A stretch of 64,000 bases of DNA from NCBI GenBank assembly GCA_021404565.1, contig JAAWWF010000042.1, positions 62,001 to 126,000 on the forward strand, written 5' to 3'. This DNA is from Roseivirga sp. (lineage in GTDB: Bacteria > Bacteroidota > Bacteroidia > Cytophagales > Cyclobacteriaceae). The position numbers and the translations under genes are program-made. Below the pieces are notes generated by a model that was not told the DNA's origin, searched no databases, and saw only the letters and a list, made by a program, of their open reading frames with translations. This document shows, piece by piece, positions 50,554 to 59,645 of the stretch; positions within the stretch are counted from its first letter, which is position 1, and every line of letters starts with the position of its first letter.

Positions 50554-51564
50554 CTATTTGACGCGAAGCTCCTGATCAAGCGTTCGCATGGTGGAAATGC
50601 TCAGTTCCTTTTTGAGCATTTCTGCTTCTTCTGAGAATAACCCTACGCCATTGCTACCAATAAAATAGTAACCGTCTTCCCGATGTACTGAGGTGTAATT
50701 ATCGGAGGTTACCAGGTTCTCAATTGTATCCAGGCGCTCTTCAAACTGCCCCAGCAGAGCGCTGAAATGGTTGTCTATGTCTGTATAGGCTTTGCGCAAA
50801 TTGGTGTTGGCCATGATGCCTTTATATACATCAGGGTAGTCGCTTTTGGCCAGCTCAAGATACTTGAGTATATAATACTTAAACTCGTAATAGGCGAAGT
50901 AAGTCCCGGCCAGGTTGCTTACATGTTCGAGGTAAACTTTGTTGTTGTCATTAGCCTTGTCCTTGTAATACTCAAAGAGGTCGTAAGCAGTTTTAGTACC
51001 GTGATAGTAGGCATTCCACTCGTCCATCAGGCCATAGATGCCCTGAATCTGACTGCCGAGGTTATTGTCTTTTGGGGTAATGTATGGATTAAAGCGAAAG
51101 GTTCTTAAGGCTTTAGGGATCTTCTGTTTCAGCTTGTTGCTGGTAAAAACTTCTGTATGCTTTACGAGGTAAATATCATCCTTATCGAGAAAGAAAGCCG
51201 AGTAGTCGTCTCCAAAATCATAATTATTTGCCCCAGATGCCTGAAGAAGCACATAGGCATAGCGAGAAGTAAAGCCGTGCATAGTCTCATGAACGACTGT
51301 ATTGAGTGATTCAATAATGCCTTTTTCCGTGCGCTCGTCCAGCCATTCCGTAGGGGACTGTTCGGCCGAAAGGGTGATTTCAGTACCAGATAAGTTGAAT
51401 TTGTTGGGTGTTTCGGCCAACAAGGTCATCATATCAAAGCTTTCGGAACTGTATTGTTGTAGATAGTCCAGAATTTTGGTCTCTGCCTCTTGGGTGGAAA
51501 GCCTTTGGGCCGATAGAGAAAGTGAGGCAAACAGGAATGTTAGAACGATTACGTTGAGCCTCAT
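50554..51564 (-). CDS. Putative secreted zinc metallopeptidase (HExxH)
   Basis: A 336-residue protein with a signal peptide (VIVLTFLFASLSLSAQ). Residues 92-96 are H-E-T-M-H, the zincin motif, preceded by the hydrophobic NTVVHE typical of active sites, and E182 in GLMDEWNAYYHG may be the third ligand of a gluzincin. Many aromatic residues follow. I cannot name a MEROPS family. It is convergent with the 49774 lipoprotein and alone on its transcript. Confidence 0.6.
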   Translation of the reverse strand: MRLNVIVLTFLFASLSLSAQRLSTQEAETKILDYLQQYSSESFDMMTLLAETPNKFNLSGTEITLSAEQSPTEWLDERTEKGIIESLNTVVHETMHGFTSRYAYVLLQASGANNYDFGDDYSAFFLDKDDIYLVKHTEVFTSNKLKQKIPKALRTFRFNPYITPKDNNLGSQIQGIYGLMDEWNAYYHGTKTAYDLFEYYKDKANDNNKVYLEHVSNLAGTYFAYYEFKYYILKYLELAKSDYPDVYKGIMANTNLRKAYTDIDNHFSALLGQFEERLDTIENLVTSDNYTSVHREDGYYFIGSNGVGLFSEEAEMLKKELSISTMRTLDQELRVK

Positions 51565-51685
51565 AAGTTATTCTTTGACCGGAGAATATAGGGAATAACG
51601 GAACCATTTCCGATAAGTTATTGGCTATCATGAAATTAATTCAATTCGCATACTCTTTGATATGCTTTTTACCCAAGGTGATTTC

Positions 51686-52336
51686 TTAACGGGTACTGAT
51701 TATTTGATACTTGATGGCAAGTTTGACTGCATCTACCTTATTATGAACCTGGAGTTTTTGGTAGACATTTTCTATGTGCTTTCTCACCGTTTTAGGGCTG
51801 ATGAATAAATCATCGGCAATCTGCTGGTAGTTGTGACCATTGGACAGCCCGGTGAGAATCTGTAATTCCCTTTTGGTCAGGTTAAAGTCCTTGCGCACCT
51901 CTTCGGTATTTCTGCGGATAAGCTGGAGCGTCTTGGAAGCAATACTGCGGCTCATCGGGGCACCTCCCTCCATGGCCTCTCTCATGCCTTCGATCAGTTT
52001 GGCAGGTTTTTCATCTTTCAGTAGGTAGCCGGAAGCTCCGGCAAGGATTGACTCAAAAATTCTGTCATTGTCATCAAATACGGTGTGGATAATGACCTTA
52101 GTGGAAGGGTATGTTTTTTTGACTTGGCTGGTAGCCTCAATGCCGTTCATGGCCGGCATGTTGATGTCCATAAGCAAGAGGTCGGCTGGTTCAGACTCCA
52201 TTTGTTCCAGGGCCTCAATGCCGTTTCTGGCTGTCCAGATGAGTGTTACCTCATCGAACATCATCAGCTTAGTACTGATCGACTGGACCAGATTAGGGTC
52301 ATCTTCAACAAGGCCAACTTGAATTTTCATCTTCAA
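51686..52336 (-). CDS. NarL/LuxR-type response regulator
   Basis: A 216-residue regulator. The receiver has E11-D12-D13, phosphoacceptor D57 in LLLMDINMP and the Lys of LLKDEKPA; the LuxR helix-turn-helix lies near 150-210 (LTKRELQILTGLSNGHNYQQIADDLFISPKTVRKHIENVYQKL). It follows the propeller sensor kinase by 30 bp on the same strand and is its natural partner. The DNA target is unknown. Confidence 0.93.
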   Translation of the reverse strand: MKMKIQVGLVEDDPNLVQSISTKLMMFDEVTLIWTARNGIEALEQMESEPADLLLMDINMPAMNGIEATSQVKKTYPSTKVIIHTVFDDNDRIFESILAGASGYLLKDEKPAKLIEGMREAMEGGAPMSRSIASKTLQLIRRNTEEVRKDFNLTKRELQILTGLSNGHNYQQIADDLFISPKTVRKHIENVYQKLQVHNKVDAVKLAIKYQIISTR

Positions 52337-52366
52337 TAAAACTAACCAAAAACTACAGGTAATGCA

Positions 52367-55300
52367 TCAGGCATATGACGTACTTTTGATGATAGGGACC
52401 GTAAGATCCAGCAGGGTTCCCTTCTCTGAACTCGACAGTTGAAAGCTACCATGCATCTCCAAAACCCGCTCTTTGATATTGCTGAGTCCGTAATGTCCCT
52501 TTTTTTCATCTCCATCAAAGCCAATCCCATTGTCCCGGATGGTCATCTGAAGTTGCCCACCCAGATTGATGATTCGTACCTGTATTTTGCTGGCCTGTGC
52601 ATGTTTGATTACATTAATCAGGCCTTCCTGGAAGATTCTGAACAGGTTCATTGTCAGGGTAGGATTTAAGATCACATTCTCGCCTTTTTGTACGAGGGTA
52701 AATGCGATGTTGGTGTTTTCGCAGATCTTATTTCCATGATCTTCTGCCTTCTCTATAAATTCAGAAAGTGGAATCTCGTTCTTATTAATCACCCATATGG
52801 ATTCTCTTAAAAACCTGAGTGTCGACCGCGTAAAGTCCCCGAGATCACTCAGCTTGTCTGTTACCGCTGCCTGCTCTCTATGTTGGTATGATATGTTGTC
52901 GAGCGATGAAATGATATGAGCAATATGTGAGCCCACGTTATCGTGAAGATCTCTGGAAATACGCTCTCTCTCGTTTTGAACCTGCTGCTTGACTTCAATG
53001 TCTTTGAGGCGCGATCTGAGTCGGTTGTGGTAGTAAGCTCTGATAATGGAAATGGTGAGGAGGAGTATGAGCACAATGACAGAACTGATAAACCACCAAC
53101 TGAGATAAAAAGGGGGATGTACTACCAGCAAAACTCTGGAAACCGGGCTGATGGAACCATGAGTATTCAAAGTCCTTACCTGAAGTATGTTTGTTCCGAA
53201 AGGAAGTGTAGAATAGGTCGCTCGTCTGTTGTTTGCATCTGTCCTGATCCATTGATCATCAATCCCTTCTATCTTGAATTCATACAGAAGCCTGTCTGCA
53301 TTCCTGTAAGCGAGTGTGGCAAACTCAAGTGACACCACCTTATCACGCGGGTACAGGTCGATCGTTTCTCCATTTTGTATGGTAGCTCCCGTGTCTTCAT
53401 AATTGATTTTGAACCCTGTGAATCGTGGAGCCTTTGCCGGAATATTCTTTTCAATGCTATCAGGATGAAATATGATCAGTCCACCGGCCGTCCCGAATAG
53501 CAATTCGCCTTGTTCGTTCTGATAGCTGGAATTAATGGCAGTTTCATTGAAGACCAGGCCGTCTTCTCTGTTGAAATTGACGAATACTGAATCAGCCGGA
53601 TCAAAAAGAGAAATGCCTCGATTCGTTCCCATCCACAGTCGGTGGTTTTTATCCATTTGTAGTGAGGCTACCACATTGTTAGCGAGCCCATTTCTTTGGG
53701 TAAAGTGTTGATACCCGGGCTTCTTAGCATCAAACAAATCCAGGCCTCCTCCGAATGTAGCCAACCAGATTTTGTCACCCGGGGCTTCCTGAAAGTCGTT
53801 CACAAAATAAAAACCCGGACTGTTATTTTCATTCTGTTTGTACTCGAAATGAGTCAGTTTTTGGTTATCGGGGTTGTATCTGAAAAAGCCACTGTTGCTA
53901 CCCAACCAGAGCTTATTATGGGAATCTACATAGCCTTTGAAAAAATACTGTGTGTTCAGTTCTTCCGGCAGCCAACGGTCTTCCACCCGAAGATTGTCGC
54001 TTACTCTGTAAATACCTTTGAAGGTCGTTACCCAATATCGGTTCTCAAACCGTACTACTGAGGTGATTTGATTCGAAATGGCATCTCCTTTATTGAAAAC
54101 CAGCTTGCGGATCAGTCGGTTTCCGGAATCGAAGATATGGAGTCCCTTACCATGGACTCCCAGCCATCGATTGCCACTTTCGTCCAGATAGATCATATTG
54201 ACCCGCTTGCCTTTGATGCTCTTATGCATTAAGGGTTTGACCGACTTCATTGCTTCAGGTGCGAAATCAGAACCCGAAAATGAAACACCGGCTTTGAGCG
54301 TGATCCTGTCAACCCCGTTTTCTGTCGCGACCCAATATTCGTTTTCATCCACCTGTGCCATGCTCCAGACCATGGATGAGCTCAAACCGCTGCTTGTATC
54401 CAGAAACCTGAACCTGTCCTTCTCTTGGTCATAGAGGAAAAGACCATTGTTGGAGGTGCCGACCCAAAGCATATCATTGCTGCCCTTGAAAATGGAAAAT
54501 ATCACTTCAGAGCTAAGGATATCGGCACTTTCGCCAACGGGATTAAAATCCACAAATTGAGCCTCTTCCAGATTGATGATCTGAAGACCATTATTTGTGG
54601 ATAGCCATAAGTGACCACGCGGACCAAAGTTAATCGCATGAATATTGTCGCTGGTCAAATGCTCCAGAAAGGGAGTTATCTCCCTTTTCGTCTGGTCAAA
54701 TAGAAAGAGCCCCACGCTGGTACCAATAAGGTATTTCTGCTCAGTCCACCGGACGACCTGGTTGTCGGAAGTAACAAAACTACCGGGAGCAAGTGTGAAG
54801 GGAGTCATTTCTGAAGAGTCTCCTGAAACGATAAGGACACCTGCTTTGCCGAAAAATAAAAGATCGTGATCAGTGCTTTTGATAGAGAAAGGGCTGGTTG
54901 TTTCAAGATCAGTAATCAGAGTTTCGTGGTTTTTAACACTGTCTAGCAAAGGAAGCTCTTCTTCATGGTCGATGATGTGTACCTTATTGCCTAACAATAC
55001 ATAGGCCCGGTTGTCTAAGTGCGCCAGGGAGGTAGGGCTTTGACTCTGGCCTGTATAGAATTTGGTGAAGGTGCCTGATTGTCTATTCAGTCGATTGACC
55101 CCATTGCGACTACAAATCCAGATGTTACCCTGCTCGTCCTCTGTAATATTCCACAGAAAGTTGTCAGAAATGCTTGTGCTGTCCATTCGGTTGGGCAGGT
55201 ACTGCTTGATTTCATAACCGTCATATCGATTGAGTCCGTCCTGTGTGGCTATCCATATGTAACCTTCACTGTCCTGAAAAATGTCGTTGACTGTATTCTG

Positions 55301-55420
55301 GGAAAGGCCATCGGTAATGTCCAGGTGTTCGAAGCGATACTGACTTGTTTGGGCATCGATACTCAGGCAGGTTATGACCCCGATAAGAATAAAAATATGT
55401 CTGCTTTTATGAAGGAACAC
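52367..55420 (-). CDS. Two-component sensor kinase with regulator-propeller domain
   Basis: A 1017-residue sensor of the reg_prop type. A signal-like N-terminus is followed by two seven-bladed propellers of about 14 repeats (GLSQNTVNDIFQDSEGYIWI, GLANNVVASLQMDKNHRLWMG), a Y_Y_Y domain at about 675-740 and a membrane helix (WWFISSVIVLILLLTISIIR). The kinase is the HisKA_3 type: H826 in ERISRDLHDNVGSH, then HATPase motifs IRDNGIGFD and GHYGLSNIKERV. In Bacteroidota such sensors often detect polysaccharide fragments, but no SusCD genes are adjacent. Confidence 0.94.
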   Translation of the reverse strand: MFLHKSRHIFILIGVITCLSIDAQTSQYRFEHLDITDGLSQNTVNDIFQDSEGYIWIATQDGLNRYDGYEIKQYLPNRMDSTSISDNFLWNITEDEQGNIWICSRNGVNRLNRQSGTFTKFYTGQSQSPTSLAHLDNRAYVLLGNKVHIIDHEEELPLLDSVKNHETLITDLETTSPFSIKSTDHDLLFFGKAGVLIVSGDSSEMTPFTLAPGSFVTSDNQVVRWTEQKYLIGTSVGLFLFDQTKREITPFLEHLTSDNIHAINFGPRGHLWLSTNNGLQIINLEEAQFVDFNPVGESADILSSEVIFSIFKGSNDMLWVGTSNNGLFLYDQEKDRFRFLDTSSGLSSSMVWSMAQVDENEYWVATENGVDRITLKAGVSFSGSDFAPEAMKSVKPLMHKSIKGKRVNMIYLDESGNRWLGVHGKGLHIFDSGNRLIRKLVFNKGDAISNQITSVVRFENRYWVTTFKGIYRVSDNLRVEDRWLPEELNTQYFFKGYVDSHNKLWLGSNSGFFRYNPDNQKLTHFEYKQNENNSPGFYFVNDFQEAPGDKIWLATFGGGLDLFDAKKPGYQHFTQRNGLANNVVASLQMDKNHRLWMGTNRGISLFDPADSVFVNFNREDGLVFNETAINSSYQNEQGELLFGTAGGLIIFHPDSIEKNIPAKAPRFTGFKINYEDTGATIQNGETIDLYPRDKVVSLEFATLAYRNADRLLYEFKIEGIDDQWIRTDANNRRATYSTLPFGTNILQVRTLNTHGSISPVSRVLLVVHPPFYLSWWFISSVIVLILLLTISIIRAYYHNRLRSRLKDIEVKQQVQNERERISRDLHDNVGSHIAHIISSLDNISYQHREQAAVTDKLSDLGDFTRSTLRFLRESIWVINKNEIPLSEFIEKAEDHGNKICENTNIAFTLVQKGENVILNPTLTMNLFRIFQEGLINVIKHAQASKIQVRIINLGGQLQMTIRDNGIGFDGDEKKGHYGLSNIKERVLEMHGSFQLSSSEKGTLLDLTVPIIKSTSYA

Positions 55421-55515
55421 TTGAAGGAGTAATTAAAACAAAAGCCTGATGGTCTAATATACGGCATTTGCCTTATTGAGCATTTTGTGGTACTGGACTA
55501 GTTTGAAGTCTTAAT

Positions 55516-57180
55516 ATGCAAAAGAACCCGAAAGTGTATGTGGAAGAGGGCGCGATCATCAGGCTGACTCTGGTGATTTTTTTATGCTTTGGCAGTTTGA
55601 TGATGAACGCCCAATCCTTAAAGCACCTCGATGAATTGGGGAAAGCCTATAATGTAAAGAGCGTAAAATCTTGGACGGATGAGAATGAGGGAGTAACCTT
55701 ATCCCGTGCAAGTGACGAGCGCTACCTGGCCGTTACGCTTCCTCAATTCGGGAAGGTCTACAGGTATGACTTCAATAAAGTAAATGGCGCTATGCAGCTG
55801 CTGGGCGTATACTTTGGGAAAGCGGCCTTGCTAAAAGAGCTTTTCAGCATCAGTGAGAAGGAGCGTTTTAAAGACAATGCACAGACTTTACCTTTCGGGC
55901 TGAAAATCGGAATGACGCAGGAATCGGTGGAGGCCATTACCGGAAGGTTGGTAACTCATGCCGCTTCAGGTTTCGAAGAGGTAGAGGAGGCTTATCTCAC
56001 CAATCTTCCCGGGTTCAGATTTCTGGATGTTACTTTCTGGTTTCAAGACAAGCAACTTGTCTATTTCAAGATCGAAACGAATCGTGACGGTGCAGTTACT
56101 TATCAAAGACACCTGAAGGCATTGAATAATTCGATGCAAATAGGCATTAAAGCGGCTATCGAGGAAAAGTACCGGACACTGATAAAGCTGAGTTATGGCT
56201 CGGTTGCCAATGGCATAAGAGGACTCCTGGGTGAGTACAAATCTGAAAAAATACGCAACTCTGAAATGCCTTTATTAAAAAGGTTGAAATATACCTTTCG
56301 AGTTGATACGGTGATGACCCTGCCCGATCAGGGGTACAGGATGGTTTGGTGTATGGCACGGCATAAGGACAAGCAGAGCTTCTATGATGAACTGCTTCAT
56401 TATTTGAACATGATGTTCAATAAGGGCTATCGTAACAATAGCTATGAGGGGGCTTTGATTGATGTCTATCAGCAGGATGAGATAGACGATTTTGAGCATT
56501 ACTTTTTTGATGCTGTTGATCGGGGTAATTATAGGGAGAAGAACACTAAAACCGTTTTTCGGATTTACCAGGTAGCAGAAAGTAATGAGGTGGTCCTGGA
56601 GACCTATGAGCCTGCCGACAACAGGGTTGAACCCACCAGGCCGACTTGCATCGGAGTTTGTGAACCTGAAAACCCCGATCTGGCACTCAGCGATGATGAG
56701 TATCTGGAAAAACTAGGGGTAGATATCGAATTGTTGAAAACACGCTTTGCCAAACATGAGGGTAACTCATGGTTGAAGATTCTGGGTGGAGGTGAATGGA
56801 CTTCTACCATTGGTTTCGAACAAGTGAATGGTTACAATGAAGAGACCGGGACACGATGGTTAAAGGGGCTTGAATTCAAATTGGATAAGGAGTTCAGCCG
56901 GAGTGTTTTTAAGGGCAGCTTGCCATTGGGGTTCAAAAAGGGAATGAAACTATCGCAAATCAAGACTATTATTCCTGGGGTAGAGTATGAGAAGTGGCAC
57001 TCCAAGGAGGATTGGTTTACAACCTATGAAGGAATAAGAATCTCACCCCGAATCGCCCTGGACCTCACCATGTCGTTCAGATCGGGAAAACTGGGCAGAT
57101 TGGTTGTGGAAATGGATGAGAAGCTCGCTAATTCACGGGAGTGGGAGATTTTGAAGCATCGGATTTTCACGAAAGAATAA
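55516..57180 (+). CDS. Unknown secreted protein with an internal duplication
   Basis: A 554-residue protein with a possible signal segment at about 16-33 (LTLVIFLCFGSLMMNAQS). Two distant parts resemble each other: LPFGLKIGMTQESVEAITG near residue 133 and LPLGFKKGMKLSQIKTIIPG near 475, each followed by a stretch rich in aromatic beta-strands (LDVTFWFQDKQLVYFKIE / LDLTMSFRSGKLGRLVVEM). This GMxxxxVxxxxG pattern is common in bacterial proteins of unknown role and in some immunity-type proteins. It is divergent from the propeller sensor and followed by two more unknown genes. Confidence 0.65.
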   Translation: MQKNPKVYVEEGAIIRLTLVIFLCFGSLMMNAQSLKHLDELGKAYNVKSVKSWTDENEGVTLSRASDERYLAVTLPQFGKVYRYDFNKVNGAMQLLGVYFGKAALLKELFSISEKERFKDNAQTLPFGLKIGMTQESVEAITGRLVTHAASGFEEVEEAYLTNLPGFRFLDVTFWFQDKQLVYFKIETNRDGAVTYQRHLKALNNSMQIGIKAAIEEKYRTLIKLSYGSVANGIRGLLGEYKSEKIRNSEMPLLKRLKYTFRVDTVMTLPDQGYRMVWCMARHKDKQSFYDELLHYLNMMFNKGYRNNSYEGALIDVYQQDEIDDFEHYFFDAVDRGNYREKNTKTVFRIYQVAESNEVVLETYEPADNRVEPTRPTCIGVCEPENPDLALSDDEYLEKLGVDIELLKTRFAKHEGNSWLKILGGGEWTSTIGFEQVNGYNEETGTRWLKGLEFKLDKEFSRSVFKGSLPLGFKKGMKLSQIKTIIPGVEYEKWHSKEDWFTTYEGIRISPRIALDLTMSFRSGKLGRLVVEMDEKLANSREWEILKHRIFTKE

Positions 57181-57203
57181 TTGTCGTCAATCAGCCTCGT
57201 ATT

Positions 57204-58217
57204 ATGTCCATTACTATTTCACAAAGAGAACTCAGCCCTGAAGAAGCAAAAATGCTCCGGCAGAGACTTTGGGCGATAGGTGTCTTCGCACTTATCTCGG
57301 GAGTGATGTTCTATGTTTTCTTCACCCAGGTGGGGATAAGTTTCGCTGATGGTGGTTTCTATGCATTCCTCATTTTTGGCGTATTTTTCTTCGGGGTGCT
57401 GGTTTACATTATTTCCGGGCCTGTCCGTGACCTTTTTAAAGGCACCAAACAGGTGATTCAGGGAGTGGTTACTGACAAGCACCGATACAAATCGAGTAAA
57501 ACCGGTAAGGGCAGAAAGGGATCGAATTCGAAACCGAAATACTACCTTCACTTTGGTGATAAGAAGTTTTATGTAGAGTATAAACACTTTGCGGCTGTGA
57601 ACGTGGGCGAAAAAGTAGAACTACACTATGCACAGCATTCAAATGTTTCTTTGGAGCTGGTAAGTTTATCTGGACATAAGGAACCAGCTAGAGAGGAAGA
57701 AAAGAAAACACTCAGGGAGCAGATATTTGAATGGAATGAGCAGCGTGAGAACCTTCCCAGAAAAGAACTGGTCATGTCTCATGAAGATGTGAGGCTGTTG
57801 AAGAAATATCGTAACAAAACCATCGGTTTCAATTTGTCATTTGTATTCATTGGGGGATTTATGTGTGTGGCTTTTACCGTTGGTGCCCTGTTGTGGTGGG
57901 TAATGATCTTCCCCAGCCTGCTATTACTATTGCTCGTATTCTTTTTTGCACGAGGAGCATTAAGAACTCAGAGGAAATACAGGCGTGATGTGGACTTAGG
58001 GATAAAAGTGGCTGTCAAAACCAAAATTCTGGACAAGCAAAAACATACAAGAAGCGGAAAGGGCTTTCTGGTGGAGACTGAATTGGGAACACACGCTGTC
58101 AGCGCTCATACCTATGAAGTTTTACAGCCTCAGGAAGATGCGATTGTATTTATGGCTAAAGAGTCGGGCTGGCTGATCGAAATCCAAACCAAAGAAATAA
58201 GCCAGGCTCTGAATTAA
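57204..58217 (+). CDS. Four-helix membrane protein, unknown (DUF3592-like pattern)
   Basis: A 337-residue protein from the ATG at 57204; an in-frame GTG at 57141 lies inside the upstream gene. Helix pairs are near residues 25-75 (LWAIGVFALISGVMFYVFF, FYAFLIFGVFFFGVLVYII) and 215-265 (GFNLSFVFIGGFMCVAFTVG, IFPSLLLLLLVFFFARGAL). A soluble beta-like region (GVVTDKHRYKSS ... YLHFGDKKFYVEYKHF) sits between them, and a similar one closes the protein, as in DUF3592-type duplicated proteins. It starts 23 bp after the 55516 gene. Confidence 0.65.
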   Translation: MSITISQRELSPEEAKMLRQRLWAIGVFALISGVMFYVFFTQVGISFADGGFYAFLIFGVFFFGVLVYIISGPVRDLFKGTKQVIQGVVTDKHRYKSSKTGKGRKGSNSKPKYYLHFGDKKFYVEYKHFAAVNVGEKVELHYAQHSNVSLELVSLSGHKEPAREEEKKTLREQIFEWNEQRENLPRKELVMSHEDVRLLKKYRNKTIGFNLSFVFIGGFMCVAFTVGALLWWVMIFPSLLLLLLVFFFARGALRTQRKYRRDVDLGIKVAVKTKILDKQKHTRSGKGFLVETELGTHAVSAHTYEVLQPQEDAIVFMAKESGWLIEIQTKEISQALN

Positions 58218-58411
58218 AATAGGGCATCTGCCCTATAGGAGAGAAAAGCTTGCCAGACTATATTTTCATCGAATAAGTACAACCAAACTGTTTATGAAAA
58301 TGCCTTTCTCAATCTTTAGGTTATCCACCCCGTTGTTTCCATCCGAAACCAGGCGCACATTGGTCATTCTGAAGAAAGAGTTGCTAAACCCTGAAACATT
58401 GATCAGTTGCC

Positions 58412-58885
58412 ATGGGATTCTTTGATCTGTTTAATAAAAAAGATAGGACAGAGGAAAAGACTGTGGTTCCCTTAAGTCAGGATCAAATTGCGCTGGCCGT
58501 TAAAGTCTTTGAAACCTACCCCAGCCAGGGTCAGAAAGGAATTTGTGATCTGATTGGTAAAAAGACGGGCAGGGCGGATTTGGCATCTGATTTATACCGG
58601 TTTATTCCCATCGCTTATGGCAGACTGATAGTGCAGGAGGTGAGCTACCCGGACCGTTATCTGGTCGAAAAAAAAGGAGACATTGCTGAATACGCATTCT
58701 CAGAAAACACACTGTATGTTCAGGTTGAACAATACATCACCCGAAAAATAAGAAAGCCTCCCTCTCAGATTGATATGCTCAATGTACTGAACCATAGCCC
58801 GGAATTCGATGCCATCAATCAGGCTTTACATGCCGGGAGCAAGCTTGAAGACCTTGTTTTGTCTCCTCCTTATTTTCTGGAATAA
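58412..58885 (+). CDS. Small soluble unknown protein
   Basis: A 157-residue protein with no signal peptide. MGFFDLFNKKDRTEE at the start is a common amphipathic or unstructured lead-in, followed by an alpha-helical domain (KVFETYPSQGQKGICDLIGKKTGR, RFIPIAYGRLIVQE). No family recognised. It is the third gene of the unknown cluster, 194 bp after the membrane protein gene. The gap includes on the minus strand an open 46-codon stretch that looks protein-like. Confidence 0.6.
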   Translation: MGFFDLFNKKDRTEEKTVVPLSQDQIALAVKVFETYPSQGQKGICDLIGKKTGRADLASDLYRFIPIAYGRLIVQEVSYPDRYLVEKKGDIAEYAFSENTLYVQVEQYITRKIRKPPSQIDMLNVLNHSPEFDAINQALHAGSKLEDLVLSPPYFLE

Positions 58886-58901
58886 GGGAAGTACGGTCTG
58901 A

Positions 58902-59645
58902 TCAGAAATCTGCAAAGAGCTTTAGTACATGTTCCTTTTGAGTGCGGCTTACGGGTACCTGATCGCCATTGGTCAGCACCAGATAACCTCCATCTCGTTT
59001 TACATATTTTTCGAGGTATTGTTGATTGATCAGGTGTGACTGATGTACCCGGGCAAAACCCTGATGCTTCAGGATTTCATAAAAATGACCGAGGTGTTTC
59101 GATACCAAAACCGTTTCGTTCTGACTGAGCACAAAGCTACAATAATTGTTGTCCGCTTCTATGCGAATGATCTTAGCCAGCTCCACCAGACGGATTTCAT
59201 CACTCAGGTTCAGGGCTATTTTCCGTGTTCCGCCTTTTAGAAAATCATTCAGGTTTGAAAGTTGAGACTGTTGATCGCTTTTGGCCGGTTTGAGCTTGGC
59301 CACAGCTCCGATGAGTTCCTCCTTATCGATTGGCTTGAGAATATAATCAAGCGCACTGAACTTGATGGCGTTGAGGGCATAAGAGTCAAAGGCGGTGACA
59401 AAAATTACCTGAAAATCTATAGGCTGGAGCTTTTCTAAAAGGCTGAATCCATTGCCTCCGGGCATTTCAATATCGAGAAAGACCACCTCCGGAGAGGTAG
59501 TCTTTATAAGATGTATAGCTTCTGCCACCGAGGCTGCCTGACCTGTTATTTCTATGCCGGGGCAGTGCTTTACCAGCAAGTGCTGCAGGTTCTCTCTGTT
59601 GTTAGTCTCATCATCAACAATAATGGCGCTGTATTGCTCAATCAT
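58902..59645 (-). CDS. LytTR-type response regulator
   Basis: A 247-residue regulator of the LytR/AlgR class: receiver domain with D11-D12-E13, D58 in VVFLDIEMPG and the Lys of YILKPIDKEE, then a LytTR DNA-binding domain at about 145-247 (RLVELAKIIRIEADNNYCSFVL, RVHQSHLINQQYLEKYVKRDGGYLVLTNGDQVPVSR). Its ATG overlaps the stop of the LytS-like kinase (ATGA). It likely binds the paired 9-bp repeats at 61265-61294. Confidence 0.94.
   Translation of the reverse strand: MIEQYSAIIVDDETNNRENLQHLLVKHCPGIEITGQAASVAEAIHLIKTTSPEVVFLDIEMPGGNGFSLLEKLQPIDFQVIFVTAFDSYALNAIKFSALDYILKPIDKEELIGAVAKLKPAKSDQQSQLSNLNDFLKGGTRKIALNLSDEIRLVELAKIIRIEADNNYCSFVLSQNETVLVSKHLGHFYEILKHQGFARVHQSHLINQQYLEKYVKRDGGYLVLTNGDQVPVSRTQKEHVLKLFADF

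Noticed and set aside
57141-57203. Upstream GTG start for the 57204 membrane protein
   Set aside because: The extra 21 residues overlap the preceding gene and add no recognisable element; the ATG at 57204 fits better.
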